A stretch of DNA of 64,000 bases from Gammaproteobacteria bacterium (GTDB lineage Bacteria; Pseudomonadota; Gammaproteobacteria; Steroidobacterales; Woeseiaceae), in contig JAHEFG010000044.1 of assembly GCA_024640305.1 (NCBI GenBank), positions 62,001 to 126,000 on the forward strand. The letters run 5' to 3'. Numbering within the stretch: the stretch's first letter is position 1; every line of letters starts with the position of its first letter. Shown here piece by piece: positions 7,126-17,740 of the stretch. The notes under the pieces were generated by a model. The model was not told the DNA's origin. It saw only the letters and a list, made by a program, of their open reading frames with translations, and ran no database searches. The translations under genes and the position numbers were made by a program.

Positions 7126-8264
7126 TGGAGTGGGAGCCTGTTTACCGAGTAGCCATGCTCGGCTTTCTGATTGGCATTCTATTTGGCGCGGTCTCAAACA
7201 AGACCAATTTCTGCACTATGGGTGCGGTCAGCGATTGGGTGAACATTGGTAGTAAGGATCGGCTTAGAGCCTGGTTCATGGCTATTGGCGTCGCAATTCT
7301 CGCAACGCAGATTATGCAGGCACGGGGTCTGATCGATCTGGGCGAGGTTATGTACCTGACGCCGAATTTTGGCTGGCTGGGGCACGTGCTCGGTGGCCTG
7401 GTGTTCGGTATCGGCATGACCCTGGCGTCGGGTTGCGGGCAACGGACATTGGTTCGCGTTGGTGGCGGAAACCTCAAATCGCTGATAGTCATGATACTGC
7501 TGGGACTAACAGCCTACATGACGATGCGCGGCTTGCTGGCGCTGGTCAGGGTGAATGCAATTGAGGTGACGAATATTAATTTGTCCGGATCTGGTATTCC
7601 GGATCAAGGCATAGGCACGCTTATCGCGGCCGCTACAGGAACAGAGAATACGGCGCTTGTAAATTGGATCGTCACCGCAATTTTGGGCGGTGGCCTGATT
7701 GCGTATGCGGTTGCTGCGAAGTCTTTCTGGAGGAGTTTCGACAACGTATTGGCCGGTATTGCCATTGGTTTGATTATTCCTGCCGGCTGGTATGTGACGG
7801 GCGTAATCGGTTTCGACGACTTTGATCCCGTGCGCCTCGGGTCGTATACGTTTGTTGCTCCGACGGGCGAGAGTCTCATGTACTTGTTGACGTTTACCGG
7901 TTCGACAATCAGTTTCGGGGTTGCCGCGGTATTTGGCGTAATCCTGGGATCGTTTCTCTACGTCATATTGACCGGCAAGTTTCGCCTGGAGACCTTCACT
8001 GACCGGGGCGATATGGTCCGACATATCTTCGGCGGAGTCGCCATGGGGTTTGGTGGCGTACTGGCTCTGGGTTGCACAATCGGGCAAGGTGTTACCGGAA
8101 TGTCGACGCTTGCACTGGGGTCTTTCTTGACCTTGCTGAGCATAATTTTTGGAAGTGCGCTGACCATGAAGATCCAATACCACAGGCTAGACGACATGTC
8201 GTTCTTTGGTGCCTTGAGGCAGTCGCTGGCAGACATGAAACTTTTCCCGCCGTCGCGTCATTAA
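7122..8264 (+). CDS. YeeE/YedE-family (TsuA-like) sulfur transporter
   Basis: 380 residues, mostly hydrophobic helices. The three cysteines expected of YeeE/TsuA thiosulfate carriers are visible in conserved contexts: C31 in KTNFCTMGA, C105 in LASGCGQRTL and C318 in LALGCTIGQG. In the characterised family member these relay thiosulfate across the inner membrane. The ATG overlaps the preceding stop (ATGA), so it is co-translated with the thioredoxin-like gene. It closes the rightward operon. The cargo here is presumably thiosulfate or another sulfur species. Confidence 0.9.
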   Translation: MMEWEPVYRVAMLGFLIGILFGAVSNKTNFCTMGAVSDWVNIGSKDRLRAWFMAIGVAILATQIMQARGLIDLGEVMYLTPNFGWLGHVLGGLVFGIGMTLASGCGQRTLVRVGGGNLKSLIVMILLGLTAYMTMRGLLALVRVNAIEVTNINLSGSGIPDQGIGTLIAAATGTENTALVNWIVTAILGGGLIAYAVAAKSFWRSFDNVLAGIAIGLIIPAGWYVTGVIGFDDFDPVRLGSYTFVAPTGESLMYLLTFTGSTISFGVAAVFGVILGSFLYVILTGKFRLETFTDRGDMVRHIFGGVAMGFGGVLALGCTIGQGVTGMSTLALGSFLTLLSIIFGSALTMKIQYHRLDDMSFFGALRQSLADMKLFPPSRH

Positions 8265-8285
8265 GGCTGAGTTGCTCCAGTCTTA

Positions 8286-9515
8286 TCAAATCTCTTCGCA
8301 ATCGGGCTGAGCCTGGGTCAAGGCCGGTGCGACCATTTTGTCACGGCCGTACTTGAGAAATATGGCAGCACGAGCTGCCGGGTCGATGTTGACCTTGTCG
8401 AGATCCCCCTGAATATGCGGCAAAGCGAGTAAACGCCTGTCCATGACGCGAAACCAGAGCGCTGGTACGTAGGCGAGCAGGTACATCCCAAAGTAACCAT
8501 TCGGCAATCGAGGAAGATCGTCGAAATGTCGTAGCGACTGGTAGCGACGCAATGGATGCGTGTGATGATCTGCGTGTCGTTCGAGATGAAACAGAACAAG
8601 GTTGCTGAATATGTGGTTGCTGTTCCAGGAGTGATGTTTCTGGCAGCGCTCGTACTTGCCGTTTTCATCGCGTTCTCTGAGCAACCCGTAGTGTTCGATG
8701 TAATTCGCGCTGGTTAGTTGCCAGTAGGCGAAAACGTGATGAACCAACAAAAACGGCAGCATCAACCAACCAAATGCAACAACCAGGCCGATCGTAATTG
8801 CGGTCGATAGTGCATACGACTGCAGGACCAGGTTCGCAGGGTGCCAAACGCCCTTGTTGCGACTCGCCAGCCGGTCTCTTTCTATCGCCCAGGCTTCCCG
8901 GAATGCTCCCGGAATTTCACGTATCGCGAAGCGGTAAATACTTTCGCCCATGCGCGAGCTCGCCGGATCCGCAGGTGTCGAGACATCTCGATGGTGGCCG
9001 AGATTATGGCCGATCGTAAAATGGCCGTAAGCTGGCAGAGCCAGGACGACTTTAGCCAACAACTTTTCGACCCTGGAGTTTTTGTGCCCGAGTTCGTGGC
9101 CGGTGTTGATGGCGAAACCGCCTGCCAGACCCGCAACTACGGCAATCGACAGTACACCCCAGATACTGAGCGTCTGAGTAGCCGCGTACCAGGCGCAGCC
9201 AATCAATATGATGTAGTGCACTGGCACGACCGCATACGTAAGCCAGCGGTAGTAGCGATCCTGATCCAGTTGCATGATGACTTCTTCTGGTGGATTGTTT
9301 CTATCCTCACCAAGGAGCGCATCTATTATCGGCCCGAAGCCGTAGCTCAAAAGTAATGGGAAGAGCAGCCATGATTCGTTACCAGTGAAACTATGCAGTG
9401 CAATGCCGACAAGGGGCTGTAGCGGATACAACAGGGACAAGCTCCAGAGCCATCGCTTGCGATCGATATAGAGGACTGCTTCGCCGTTTGCCAGTGTAGC
9501 GGTATAGCCTTTCAT
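8286..9515 (-). CDS. alkB: AlkB-type alkane 1-monooxygenase
   Basis: 409 residues, the usual length for AlkB. This integral-membrane di-iron enzyme hydroxylates the terminal carbon of medium-chain alkanes using electrons from rubredoxin. Histidine boxes are clear: HELGH (140-144), HNLGHH (170-175), NYIEHYG near 273, and HADHHTHPLRRY near 313. Several membrane helices fill the N-terminal half. No rubredoxin or rubredoxin reductase gene is adjacent, so electron donors must be encoded elsewhere. It stands alone, convergent with yeeE. Confidence 0.95.
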   Translation of the reverse strand: MKGYTATLANGEAVLYIDRKRWLWSLSLLYPLQPLVGIALHSFTGNESWLLFPLLLSYGFGPIIDALLGEDRNNPPEEVIMQLDQDRYYRWLTYAVVPVHYIILIGCAWYAATQTLSIWGVLSIAVVAGLAGGFAINTGHELGHKNSRVEKLLAKVVLALPAYGHFTIGHNLGHHRDVSTPADPASSRMGESIYRFAIREIPGAFREAWAIERDRLASRNKGVWHPANLVLQSYALSTAITIGLVVAFGWLMLPFLLVHHVFAYWQLTSANYIEHYGLLRERDENGKYERCQKHHSWNSNHIFSNLVLFHLERHADHHTHPLRRYQSLRHFDDLPRLPNGYFGMYLLAYVPALWFRVMDRRLLALPHIQGDLDKVNIDPAARAAIFLKYGRDKMVAPALTQAQPDCEEI

Positions 9516-9734
9516 ACCTGCGCCTCTCGCAGCTGAAATATGATTTCAAAACCGGAATTTCTGCAGATACTAGCAGGCTTCAATATCACGGTCAGATGTC
9601 GGGATCTTATACAGTCTGCCCGGTCGGCGATCGTGCAGAGCTGCGAAACTCCCGTTAAATCAGAATGATGGGAATCTGGTACGTTTATTGCTCTCTAAAA
9701 GGTAACAGTCGAATGAATTCGGGGTAGGGCACGA

Positions 9735-10193
9735 ATGGAGTTGAGCAGAGCGATGGGCGAAAAAAGAGCGATTGACCGCCGCAGCTTCAGCTGGAGAACG
9801 GTTTTTTTCGGTTTTGCACGTTCGCGGCGGCTGAATTTACGTCGCATGGACGACTCCGAGGTGCTATTTCTGGACTGGCACCACCCGTGGCTGTTTTTCC
9901 TCGCGGTTGGCACGATGATCATGAGTTGTGTCGATGCATTTATGACACTGCAGCTGCTGCAGCACGGCATGATTGAGGCAAATCCGGTAATGGCGGCGAT
10001 CCTCGACCAAGGTACGACGGCATTTGCAGTCAGCAAAATCACGATGACCGCGATCAGCATTCTGATCCTTGTGTTCCTCGCCAAAACTCGCTTCCTGAAT
10101 CGAGTGCGTGCCGGTTTGTTCCTGACGGTCATTTTCAGTTGCTATGCTTGCTTGATGTGCTACCAGTTCGTCTCACTGCTAAATGTCTTGTAG
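9735..10193 (+). CDS. Small DUF5658-like membrane protein
   Basis: 152 residues: a basic N-terminal tail followed by three predicted membrane segments (about 52-75, 93-115 and 124-149). The segment VDAFMTLQLLQHGMIEANPVM resembles DUF5658 proteins, whose function is unknown. ATGs at 9735 and 9753 are both possible starts. It is isolated between alkB and sucA. The 219 bases upstream contain no clear promoter or RNA. Confidence 0.7.
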   Translation: MELSRAMGEKRAIDRRSFSWRTVFFGFARSRRLNLRRMDDSEVLFLDWHHPWLFFLAVGTMIMSCVDAFMTLQLLQHGMIEANPVMAAILDQGTTAFAVSKITMTAISILILVFLAKTRFLNRVRAGLFLTVIFSCYACLMCYQFVSLLNVL

Positions 10194-10289
10194 GCGCAAT
10201 TTCGTTCCCTATGGCAGTAGCTTAGGCTAAACTAGCGACCCTTTTCGTTAGCCGAACTCTCAATTAGCCGGCGCAGGGCCTGCGGGCTC

Positions 10290-13190
10290 ATGCCATATCA
10301 TGTTCTCATGAGTAATTCCCTTAAGGATCAGTACGCTACAACACCATTGTTCGGCGCTAATGCCAGTGCAATAGAGGCGCTCTATGAACAGTACTTACGG
10401 GACGCAGGTACCGTACCGGCCGCCTGGCGAGACTATTTCGAGACGCTTGGAGATAGCGAGACGGAGATCGCTCATTCCTCGATCCGCAAAGAATTGCTCG
10501 AGTCCGCCCGCGATGGGACGCGCCGTAAGACGCGGATTGCAGCATCCACTTCGAAATCGGCGGTTGCGTCGGGCGAAAAACAGGCGGCTGTATCACGCCT
10601 GATCCAGGTTTACAGCCTGCGTGGCCATCAGATAGCCGATATCGATCCGCTGGGACTCATGGAAAGGCGCGTGCCCGGCGTTCTCAAGCTCGACTACCTG
10701 GGCTTGACCGAAGCTGATATGGATTCAGAGTTTCATACCGGTGGTCTTGCGGGAATGGGCGACGACCGCATGAAATTGCGCGAAATCGTCGCACTGCTCC
10801 GAAAAATATATTGCGGCAAAGTTGGTGCTGAATTCGCACACGTTTCGCGTGCGAGAGAGCGGCTTTGGATACGCAAGCGCTTCGAGAAAGGGTCATCGGT
10901 CGATACTCTTACCAGCCAGGAACGACTGTGGATTCTCGAGCAACTGACATCTGCCGAGGGAATCGAACGTTACTTGCACACTCGCTACGTCGGGCAGAAG
11001 CGGTTCTCACTCGAAGGCGGCGACAGCCTGATTCCGATGCTTGATGACCTGATCCAGCAGGGCGGTGCCTCCGGGGTTCGCGAAATCGTCATTGGGATGG
11101 CACACCGCGGCCGAATCAATGTGCTCGTCAATATTCTGGGCAAGGCGCCCGAAGAACTGTTCGAGGAATTTGAGGGCAACTACGACATCGATGAGCTCAA
11201 GGGCTCAGGCGATGTGAAATATCACAAGGGATTTTCGGCTGACATGGCGACGCCGGGAGGCAATGTCCATATTGCATTAGCGTTTAATCCGTCGCATCTG
11301 GAGATCGTCAATCCGGTGGTTGAGGGCTCAGTTCGGGCTCGTCAACAGCGTCGCGGGGACGGGGAACGGCAAGAGGTTCTTCCCGTACTCGTGCATGGTG
11401 ATGCTGCATTTGCTGGCCAGGGCGTCGTAACAGAAACTTTCCAGATGTCGCAGACAAATGGTTTTCGTACCGGCGGCACCGTGCACATCGTGATCAACAA
11501 CCAAATCGGGTTTACGACCAGCCGGCCCTCTGACGCTCGGTCAACGGACTATTGCAGCGACGTTGCGAAGATGATCGAAGCTCCAATTTTTCATGTCAAT
11601 GGTGATGATCCTGAGGCGGCATTGTTCGTGACGCGCCTCGCGTTGCAGTATCGTCAGAAGTTCAGGAAAGACGTAGTGATCGACCTCGTCTGTTATCGGC
11701 GCCACGGCCACAACGAGGCCGATGAACCGTCGGCAACACAGCCGGTAATGTATGGACAGATACGTAGCCAGGAAACGACTCGGCAGTTGTATGCCAACAA
11801 GCTGGTTGACCTGCAACTTATCGGTCGTTCCGATGCAGCAAGAATGCAGGACGCCTATCGCGACAGGCTGGATCGCGGTGAGCCGGTGCCGAAGGCCGCA
11901 CTCGGCATGATAGGCAATGAGTTTACGGTCGACTGGAGTCCGTTCCTGAATGCAAATTGGGATGAAGTTGTCGACACGACCGTTAGTCCAGCGTCGGTTG
12001 CTGAGCTTGGCAAAGCGTTAACGACTGTGCCACCCGACATGAAGCTTCATGGCCGTGTGCAGCGCATCGTCGATGAGCGCGTGCGCATGGCGACAGGCAA
12101 AATCGATATGGATTGGGGGTTTGCCGAGACGATGGCCTACGCCTCACTCCTCAAGAACGGTATTGACTGCCGACTGGTGGGCCAGGACAGCGGACGCGGT
12201 ACCTTCTTTCATCGCCATGCCGTTTTGCACAACCAGGTAAACAATCGCGAGTACACCCCATTACAACATCTGGTAGACCGACCTGATGCATTTCGGGTTA
12301 TTGATTCGTTGCTCTCGGAAGAGGCTGTGCTCGGTTTCGAGTACGGCTATGCGACAACCGAACCAAATACGCTGGTCATCTGGGAAGCTCAGTTCGGCGA
12401 TTTCGTAAATGGCGCACAGGTTGTAATCGATCAGTTCATCAGTTCGGGTGAGTCCAAATGGGGTCGTATGTGCGCCCTGACCCTGTTGCTGCCGCACGGC
12501 TACGAAGGGCAAGGTCCTGAGCATTCGTCGGCTCGTTTGGAACGATTCCTGCAACTGTGCGCTGAGCACAATTTGCAGGTGTGCGTGCCGTCTACACCGT
12601 CTCAGATGTTCCACATGCTCAGGCGGCAAATGCTGCGATCGTATCGAAAACCGCTGATCGTGATGACGCCAAAAAGCCTGTTGCGCCACAAAGGTGCGGT
12701 TTCGTCGCTGACGGATTTATCCGCTGGCGAATTCCAGATGATCATCCCTGAAGCAGAAAACCTCGCCGTGAAAAAGACACGACGAGTTGTTTTTTGCAGC
12801 GGCAAGGTTTACTACGACTTGTTGGAAGCTCGTCAGATCCATGGCATTACGGACGTCGCATTGATACGAATCGAGCAGCTGTATCCATTCCCGATCCCTG
12901 AATATGCAGAAATTTTGCGGCAGTACAAACATGTCTCCGACATCGTCTGGTGTCAGGAGGAGCCACAAAACCAGGGTGCGTGGTATCAGATCAGACACCG
13001 CCTCCAGGAGTCTCTGCTAGACAACCAGCAGCTGTATTATGCTGGTAGAGAAGGCGCCGCGGCGCCCGCGTCCGGCATCTTCAAGGTACATTTGCAACAA
13101 CAACAGGCATTGGTTGAGGCTGCGCTCAATATCGAAAAGAAGGCGAGCAAGTCGACCAGGCCCGGAACGACTAAACGGAAATCTAAATGA
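10290..13190 (+). CDS. sucA: 2-oxoglutarate dehydrogenase E1 component
   Basis: 966 residues. This is the thiamine-diphosphate decarboxylase of the 2-oxoglutarate dehydrogenase complex of the TCA cycle. The N-terminal QLYEQYL-like region (here [11 protein letters not shown]), the [22 protein letters not shown] and NNQIGFTTS motifs, and the C-terminal [12 protein letters not shown] are all family hallmarks. Start choice is uncertain: the ATG at 10308 (MSNSLKDQ) aligns better with other SucA proteins than the one at 10290, and neither has a strong ribosome site. It overlaps sucB by 4 bases. No sdh genes are upstream. Confidence 0.97.
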   Translation: MPYHVLMSNSLKDQYATTPLFGANASAIEALYEQYLRDAGTVPAAWRDYFETLGDSETEIAHSSIRKELLESARDGTRRKTRIAASTSKSAVASGEKQAAVSRLIQVYSLRGHQIADIDPLGLMERRVPGVLKLDYLGLTEADMDSEFHTGGLAGMGDDRMKLREIVALLRKIYCGKVGAEFAHVSRARERLWIRKRFEKGSSVDTLTSQERLWILEQLTSAEGIERYLHTRYVGQKRFSLEGGDSLIPMLDDLIQQGGASGVREIVIGMAHRGRINVLVNILGKAPEELFEEFEGNYDIDELKGSGDVKYHKGFSADMATPGGNVHIALAFNPSHLEIVNPVVEGSVRARQQRRGDGERQEVLPVLVHGDAAFAGQGVVTETFQMSQTNGFRTGGTVHIVINNQIGFTTSRPSDARSTDYCSDVAKMIEAPIFHVNGDDPEAALFVTRLALQYRQKFRKDVVIDLVCYRRHGHNEADEPSATQPVMYGQIRSQETTRQLYANKLVDLQLIGRSDAARMQDAYRDRLDRGEPVPKAALGMIGNEFTVDWSPFLNANWDEVVDTTVSPASVAELGKALTTVPPDMKLHGRVQRIVDERVRMATGKIDMDWGFAETMAYASLLKNGIDCRLVGQDSGRGTFFHRHAVLHNQVNNREYTPLQHLVDRPDAFRVIDSLLSEEAVLGFEYGYATTEPNTLVIWEAQFGDFVNGAQVVIDQFISSGESKWGRMCALTLLLPHGYEGQGPEHSSARLERFLQLCAEHNLQVCVPSTPSQMFHMLRRQMLRSYRKPLIVMTPKSLLRHKGAVSSLTDLSAGEFQMIIPEAENLAVKKTRRVVFCSGKVYYDLLEARQIHGITDVALIRIEQLYPFPIPEYAEILRQYKHVSDIVWCQEEPQNQGAWYQIRHRLQESLLDNQQLYYAGREGAAAPASGIFKVHLQQQQALVEAALNIEKKASKSTRPGTTKRKSK

Positions 13191-14407
13191 GTATTGAGAT
13201 AAAGGTACCGCCGCTGCCGGAGTCTGTCAGTGATGCAACACTTGTCGCGTGGCACAAGAACGTTGGCGATTCGATAACACGCGATGAGAATCTCGTGGAT
13301 CTGGAAACGGATAAAGTCGTTCTTGAAGTCCCGGCCCCGGCGTCAGGTGTAATTCGGGAAATCAAAGTTGCTGACGGCACAACGGTATTGGCCGGAGACG
13401 TGCTCGCGGTTTTTGAGCCGGTAGAGGGCGCGGCGACGAGCGAAGAACCATCGGCTGCCGAAGCGCAGAGTGCAGCAACGGTTTCAACCGAGCAGGAGTC
13501 TGACAAGCCTGCCAAAACCAGCCCCGCGGTTCGGCGTCTTCTCGATGAACACGACCTCGATGAGACGATGATTATTGGCAGTGGCAAGGATGGCCGAATA
13601 ACCAAGGCCGATGTCCTTAATTTCCTCAAGTCGGACGACAGCAGTAATGTGACACCCGGAGATCCGGCACCTGCGTTTGTTGATTCAGGCCAGGTCATCG
13701 CGTTGGAGCGAAGCGAACAACGTGTCCCGATGACTCGTTTGCGTGCGCGTATCGCGGAGCGCCTGGTAGAGGCACAGCATACCGCTGCAATGCTGACGAC
13801 ATTTAACGAAGTGGACTTGACCGAAGTGATGGCGTTGCGCAAGCGCTATCGAGATTCATTCGAAGAGAAGCATGGTGTTCGCCTTGGTTTTATGTCTTTT
13901 TTTGCAAAGGCTTCGGTTGAAGCATTGAAACTTTACCCGGTCTTGAATGCGTCGGTTGAAGGGACTGATATTGTTTATCATAACTACTACGATATTGGTG
14001 TTGCGGTATCGACGGACCGCGGTTTGATGGTTCCTGTACTGCGGGATGTGGACCAAATGAGTTTCGCTCAGTTCGAAAGCGAACTTGGCGCCATTGCTAA
14101 AAAGGCACAAGACGGCGCCATAGGAATGGAAGACCTTACCGGTGGCACGTTTACAATTACTAACGGCGGCATATTTGGTTCTATGTTGTCGACGCCGATT
14201 TTGAACCAGCCGCAGAGCGCTATTCTCGGCATGCACTCCATTCAGCAAAGACCGATGGTGGTTGATGGAGAAATCGTCGCGCGACCGATGATGTACCTAG
14301 CGATGACGTATGACCACCGCATCATCGATGGTAAGGAGGCCGTCCAGTTTCTCGTGACGGTCAAAGAGCAGCTCGAAGATCCGAGCCGTTTGATGTTACA
14401 AGTTTAG
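13187..14407 (+). CDS. sucB: Dihydrolipoyllysine succinyltransferase (2-oxoglutarate dehydrogenase E2)
   Basis: 406 residues with the three E2 parts. The lipoyl domain (1-80) carries the lipoylated lysine K43 in ETDKVVLE. The peripheral subunit-binding domain (about 107-145) includes [13 protein letters not shown] and GRITKADVL. The catalytic acyltransferase domain ends with the active-site [12 protein letters not shown]. One lipoyl domain is normal for SucB. Translation is coupled to sucA through ATGA, and lpd follows 12 bases later, so the whole complex comes from one transcript. Confidence 0.97.
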   Translation: MSIEIKVPPLPESVSDATLVAWHKNVGDSITRDENLVDLETDKVVLEVPAPASGVIREIKVADGTTVLAGDVLAVFEPVEGAATSEEPSAAEAQSAATVSTEQESDKPAKTSPAVRRLLDEHDLDETMIIGSGKDGRITKADVLNFLKSDDSSNVTPGDPAPAFVDSGQVIALERSEQRVPMTRLRARIAERLVEAQHTAAMLTTFNEVDLTEVMALRKRYRDSFEEKHGVRLGFMSFFAKASVEALKLYPVLNASVEGTDIVYHNYYDIGVAVSTDRGLMVPVLRDVDQMSFAQFESELGAIAKKAQDGAIGMEDLTGGTFTITNGGIFGSMLSTPILNQPQSAILGMHSIQQRPMVVDGEIVARPMMYLAMTYDHRIIDGKEAVQFLVTVKEQLEDPSRLMLQV

Positions 14408-14419
14408 GGCGCCTGAAGA

Positions 14420-15847
14420 ATGAGCAAGAAATACGATGTTGTTGTTATTGGGGCTGGCCCTGCCGGCTACATTGCAGCCATACGAGCAGCGCAGAATGGT
14501 TTATCTGTCGCCTGTATTGACGAGTGGCGCAACAAAGATGGTAAGAACGCGTTTGGCGGTACCTGTCTGAACGCGGGCTGTATCCCGTCGAAGGCGCTAC
14601 TCGAGTCGTCAGAACTTTTCCATCGGGCGCAACATGAATTCAAGAAACACGGCATCACAACCGGTGATGTCGCAATTGATGTTGCCGGAATGCAGAAGCG
14701 TCGGGCCAGCATCGTTCGCCAGTTGACCGGCGGCGTCGCCGGCCTGCTCAAAGCAAACAAGGTGGATGGTCTGGTCGGGCACGGCAAGTTGCTCGCTGGC
14801 AAGAAAGTCGAATTCACACCAGTGGATGGCGAGCCGGAAATTATCGATGCTGAGCACGTGATTATCGCTTCCGGGTCTACACCAATTGAACTCGGTGTCG
14901 CACCATTCGACAGCGAATTCATCCTGGATTCCTGGGATGCGCTCGAGCTTGACGCGGTACCGGACCGCCTGGGCGTTATTGGTGCCGGTGTTATAGGTCT
15001 GGAGCTGGGCAGTGTGTGGGCGCGTCTTGGCGCGAATGTGACGATTATTGAAGCGATGGACAACCTGCTGTTCATGGCTGATCGCGACATCGCCAAAGTC
15101 GCGGCAAAGGACTTCAAGCAGCAAGGGCTGGATATCAAACTCGGTGCAAGATTGACCGGCGCAAAAGTCAATAAGGATTTTGTCACGGTTGCGTATGAAG
15201 ACAAGGGTGGTGAGCACACATTCGACGTCGACAAGCTTGTCATCGCCGTGGGCCGCAAGCCCGTAACAGACAATCTGCTCGCAGATGATTCCGGTATTCA
15301 GCTGGACGATCGTGGCTTCATTGTTGTCGACGACGAGTGCAGGACTCGCGTTAAGGGCGTTTACGCGATTGGGGATTGTGTCCGTGGTCCGATGCTCGCG
15401 CACAAAGGCTCGGAAGAGGGCGTCATGGTAGCGGACCTGATCGTTGGCGAAATTGCTGAGGTCAATTATGACGTGATTCCGTCGGTCATCTACACCGCAC
15501 CGGAAATCGCGTGGGTTGGACTTACCGAGGAGCAGGTCAATGCGAGTGGCCGGCCTTACAAGACTGGCTCGTTTCCGTTTGCTGCAAGCGGTCGTGCGAA
15601 AGCGATGGAGCAGACCAGCGGTATGGTCAAAATTATCTCGGCTTCTGACGATGATGAGATTCTCGGTGTACACATCATTGGCCCGATGGCCGGCGAGCTT
15701 ATTTCAGAGGCCGTACTGGCACTGGAGTTCTCGGCCAGCACCGAAGATCTGCAGCGCACGATCCATGCACACCCGAGTTTGGCCGAAGCAATACACGAAG
15801 CGGCATTAGCCGTCGACAATCGCGCGCTCAATTTCCCAAACCGGTAG
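14420..15847 (+). CDS. lpd: Dihydrolipoyl dehydrogenase (E3)
   Basis: 475 residues; the flavoprotein that reoxidises lipoamide for the 2-oxoglutarate dehydrogenase complex and possibly for pyruvate dehydrogenase or glycine cleavage. FAD-binding GAGPAGYIAA at the N-terminus, redox disulfide C49/C54 in GGTCLNAGCIPS, a second nucleotide site GAGVIGLELGSVW, and the C-terminal catalytic HAHPSLAEAIHEA are all present. It is the last gene of sucAB-lpd. The inverted-repeat element at 15863 begins 16 bases after its stop. Confidence 0.97.
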   Translation: MSKKYDVVVIGAGPAGYIAAIRAAQNGLSVACIDEWRNKDGKNAFGGTCLNAGCIPSKALLESSELFHRAQHEFKKHGITTGDVAIDVAGMQKRRASIVRQLTGGVAGLLKANKVDGLVGHGKLLAGKKVEFTPVDGEPEIIDAEHVIIASGSTPIELGVAPFDSEFILDSWDALELDAVPDRLGVIGAGVIGLELGSVWARLGANVTIIEAMDNLLFMADRDIAKVAAKDFKQQGLDIKLGARLTGAKVNKDFVTVAYEDKGGEHTFDVDKLVIAVGRKPVTDNLLADDSGIQLDDRGFIVVDDECRTRVKGVYAIGDCVRGPMLAHKGSEEGVMVADLIVGEIAEVNYDVIPSVIYTAPEIAWVGLTEEQVNASGRPYKTGSFPFAASGRAKAMEQTSGMVKIISASDDDEILGVHIIGPMAGELISEAVLALEFSASTEDLQRTIHAHPSLAEAIHEAALAVDNRALNFPNR

Positions 15848-15862
15848 TTAGTCGTACCGTTC

Positions 15863-16096
15863 GGCGCACGGCCGTCTAGCCGGCACCATTGCCTCTTCAC
15901 GGTCTGCTCCCGCGATGCTCGTCCCACTCATGGCTCCCTGCGGTCCGCTTTACTTCGCTCGACGAGACATCCCGGTCGCAGGCCCAACGATGATGGTCGT
16001 AGGGCCGGGAGCGCGGGATCTTTTTTTCCCGAAATAAAGCGCAGCGAAGCGAGCCAATCCGGAAAAAAATGATGCCAGGCTAGACGGCCGTGTGCC
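15863..16096. repeat. Non-coding element with ~28-bp terminal inverted repeats (MITE- or terminator-like)
   Basis: The left end (15863-15890) and right end (16068-16096) are near-perfect inverted repeats sharing the core CACGGCCGTCTAGCC, with GGC outside and CATT inside. The roughly 234-base interior has no convincing gene. It has a CGCGGGATCTTTTTTT stretch (ending near 16027) that could pair with TCCCGCG near 15907-15913, giving a terminator for lpd, and an A7 run near 16063 giving a T7 run for the opposite strand. A single end sequence recurs at 53765. Both places are junctions between convergent genes. No clear target duplication was seen. Confidence 0.6.
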
Positions 16097-16116
16097 TTGC
16101 CTCGGGGCGGGCTGTT

Positions 16117-17586
16117 TTATTTCTTCCAGAAGTCGGCGTTCTTGATGCCGAGCGCGTCGGGGTCGAATGTATATTTTTCGACGCCGGCATTTCGCTGTGC
16201 TTCGTAGTCTTTAAGCGCTTTGATCGCGGGCTTGCCCATGAAAAAGAGAATCAGGATGCCGATGATGTTCAACCATGCCATCAGGCCGACGCCAATGTCG
16301 CCGAGACCCCACGCAAGGTCGGCATTGCGAATCGTGCCGTAGAATACGGAGCCAAGCAGGAGGATTTTGAGGACTGTGAGTTCTCCTGGGAAGCGGAACG
16401 TACGCCTTATGTAAGCGACGTTTGTTTCAGCAATGTAGTAGTACGCGAGCAATGTTGTGAACGCGAAAAAGAACAGCGCGATAGCAACGAATACTTTGCC
16501 AAATCCGCCAAGAACGGTTTCGAGGGCATATTGAGTAAAGGCCGGGCTGTTTGCCAGGATGTCTGTCGTGAGCGTGCCACCGCTCACAGGTGAAGCGAGA
16601 TCGGTCACGTAATACTGCTTGGTGATCAGGATCATGAAAGCTGTTGCTGAACAGACGAACAAGGTATCGATGTACACCGAAAATGCCTGTACAAGGCCTT
16701 GCTGTGCAGGGTGTGCAACCTCGGATGCGGCCGCCGCATGCGGGCCTGTTCCCTGGCCGGCTTCGTTGGAGTAAACACCGCGTTTCACACCCCAGCCAAT
16801 AGCAGCACCTACACCTGCCATCGGAGTGAAGGCGTCACTGACGATCAGTGTGATTATTCCGGGCAGTTGATCGATGTGCAGCACAATAATACCCAGTGCC
16901 ATTACCATGTAGCCCAGTGCCATGAATGGCACAACGACCTGCGTAACATGCGCAATGCGTTTGACGCCGCCAAAGATAATCACTCCGAGAACTGCGACAA
17001 CGAATACAGCAGTAAACAGCTTTGTGTGACTGACAACGCCAAGCGAGGTCTCGAGCACGTTCTGCCCGCCAAACGCGAGCTCGGCCGCGTTGCCGATGCT
17101 ATTTGACTGGACAGTCGGGAGTAGCAGGCCAACAGCAAGTATCGTGGATATTGCAAAAATCCATGCGTACCATTTTTGGCCCATGGCCTTTTCGATATAG
17201 TAAGCCGGCCCACCGCGGAACTGGCCTTCGTCCTCTTCTTTGTAAATCTGGCCAAGCGCGGACTCGATATAAGCAGTCGCCGCGCCGAGAAACGCAACGA
17301 TCCACATCCAGAAAATTGCGCCAGGACCCCCAAAGCCGATAGCAGCCGCGACACCGGCGATATTACCTGTGCCGACGCGACCGGACAGCGACACGGACAA
17401 AGCCTGGAAAGATGAGATGCCGCGATCAGATTCCTTGCTCGAGAACAGCAGGCTTATCATCTCGCGGAACAAACGGACCTGCACGAAGCGAGTTAATACT
17501 GAAAAGAACAGCCCGGTGCCGAGAGCCAGGTAAATAAGCGCCGGACTCCAGACATAGGAGTTAATCTGATTAACGATTTCCTGCAT
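16117..17586 (-). CDS. Alanine/glycine:sodium symporter (AGCS family)
   Basis: 489 residues from the ATG at 17586, with GGAG 7 bases upstream; a longer in-frame start at 17625 has no such site. Around ten hydrophobic helices carry AGCS signatures, including SGRVGTGNIAGVAAAIG near the N-terminus and NEAGQGTGPHAAAASE in the middle. Family members import alanine or glycine with Na+. The end sequence (ALKDYEAQR) is a hydrophilic tail. The gene is monocistronic, convergent with lpd across the inverted-repeat element and divergent from the NfeD gene. Confidence 0.92.
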   Translation of the reverse strand: MQEIVNQINSYVWSPALIYLALGTGLFFSVLTRFVQVRLFREMISLLFSSKESDRGISSFQALSVSLSGRVGTGNIAGVAAAIGFGGPGAIFWMWIVAFLGAATAYIESALGQIYKEEDEGQFRGGPAYYIEKAMGQKWYAWIFAISTILAVGLLLPTVQSNSIGNAAELAFGGQNVLETSLGVVSHTKLFTAVFVVAVLGVIIFGGVKRIAHVTQVVVPFMALGYMVMALGIIVLHIDQLPGIITLIVSDAFTPMAGVGAAIGWGVKRGVYSNEAGQGTGPHAAAASEVAHPAQQGLVQAFSVYIDTLFVCSATAFMILITKQYYVTDLASPVSGGTLTTDILANSPAFTQYALETVLGGFGKVFVAIALFFFAFTTLLAYYYIAETNVAYIRRTFRFPGELTVLKILLLGSVFYGTIRNADLAWGLGDIGVGLMAWLNIIGILILFFMGKPAIKALKDYEAQRNAGVEKYTFDPDALGIKNADFWKK

Positions 17587-17740
17587 GCCAGCTCCTTCAT
17601 TCTTGTTATTCAATTCTCGCGGCAACCGTGATAGTAACCGAAAATCGATTCGGGAGCCTTTGCGGCAAGGAAAATCGCTGACTTCCCCGCATACGCCGTC
17701 ACGCGCTATAGTGGCGGAATCCCTGAACAGGAGTCAGACA

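Noticed and set aside
7506-8183. 225-codon minus-strand frame inside the YeeE gene
   Set aside because: The plus-strand frame is a clear YeeE transporter with its conserved cysteines. The antisense product is Arg/Gln/His-rich and unlike a real protein.
14609-15673. 354-codon open frame on the minus strand inside lpd
   Set aside because: It lies wholly within a fully motif-supported lpd gene and shows no recognisable protein features; it is a shadow frame.
15863-16096. Integron attC site or insertion sequence
   Set aside because: No attC core or integrase is present and the interior has no transposase frame, so it is described only as an inverted-repeat element.
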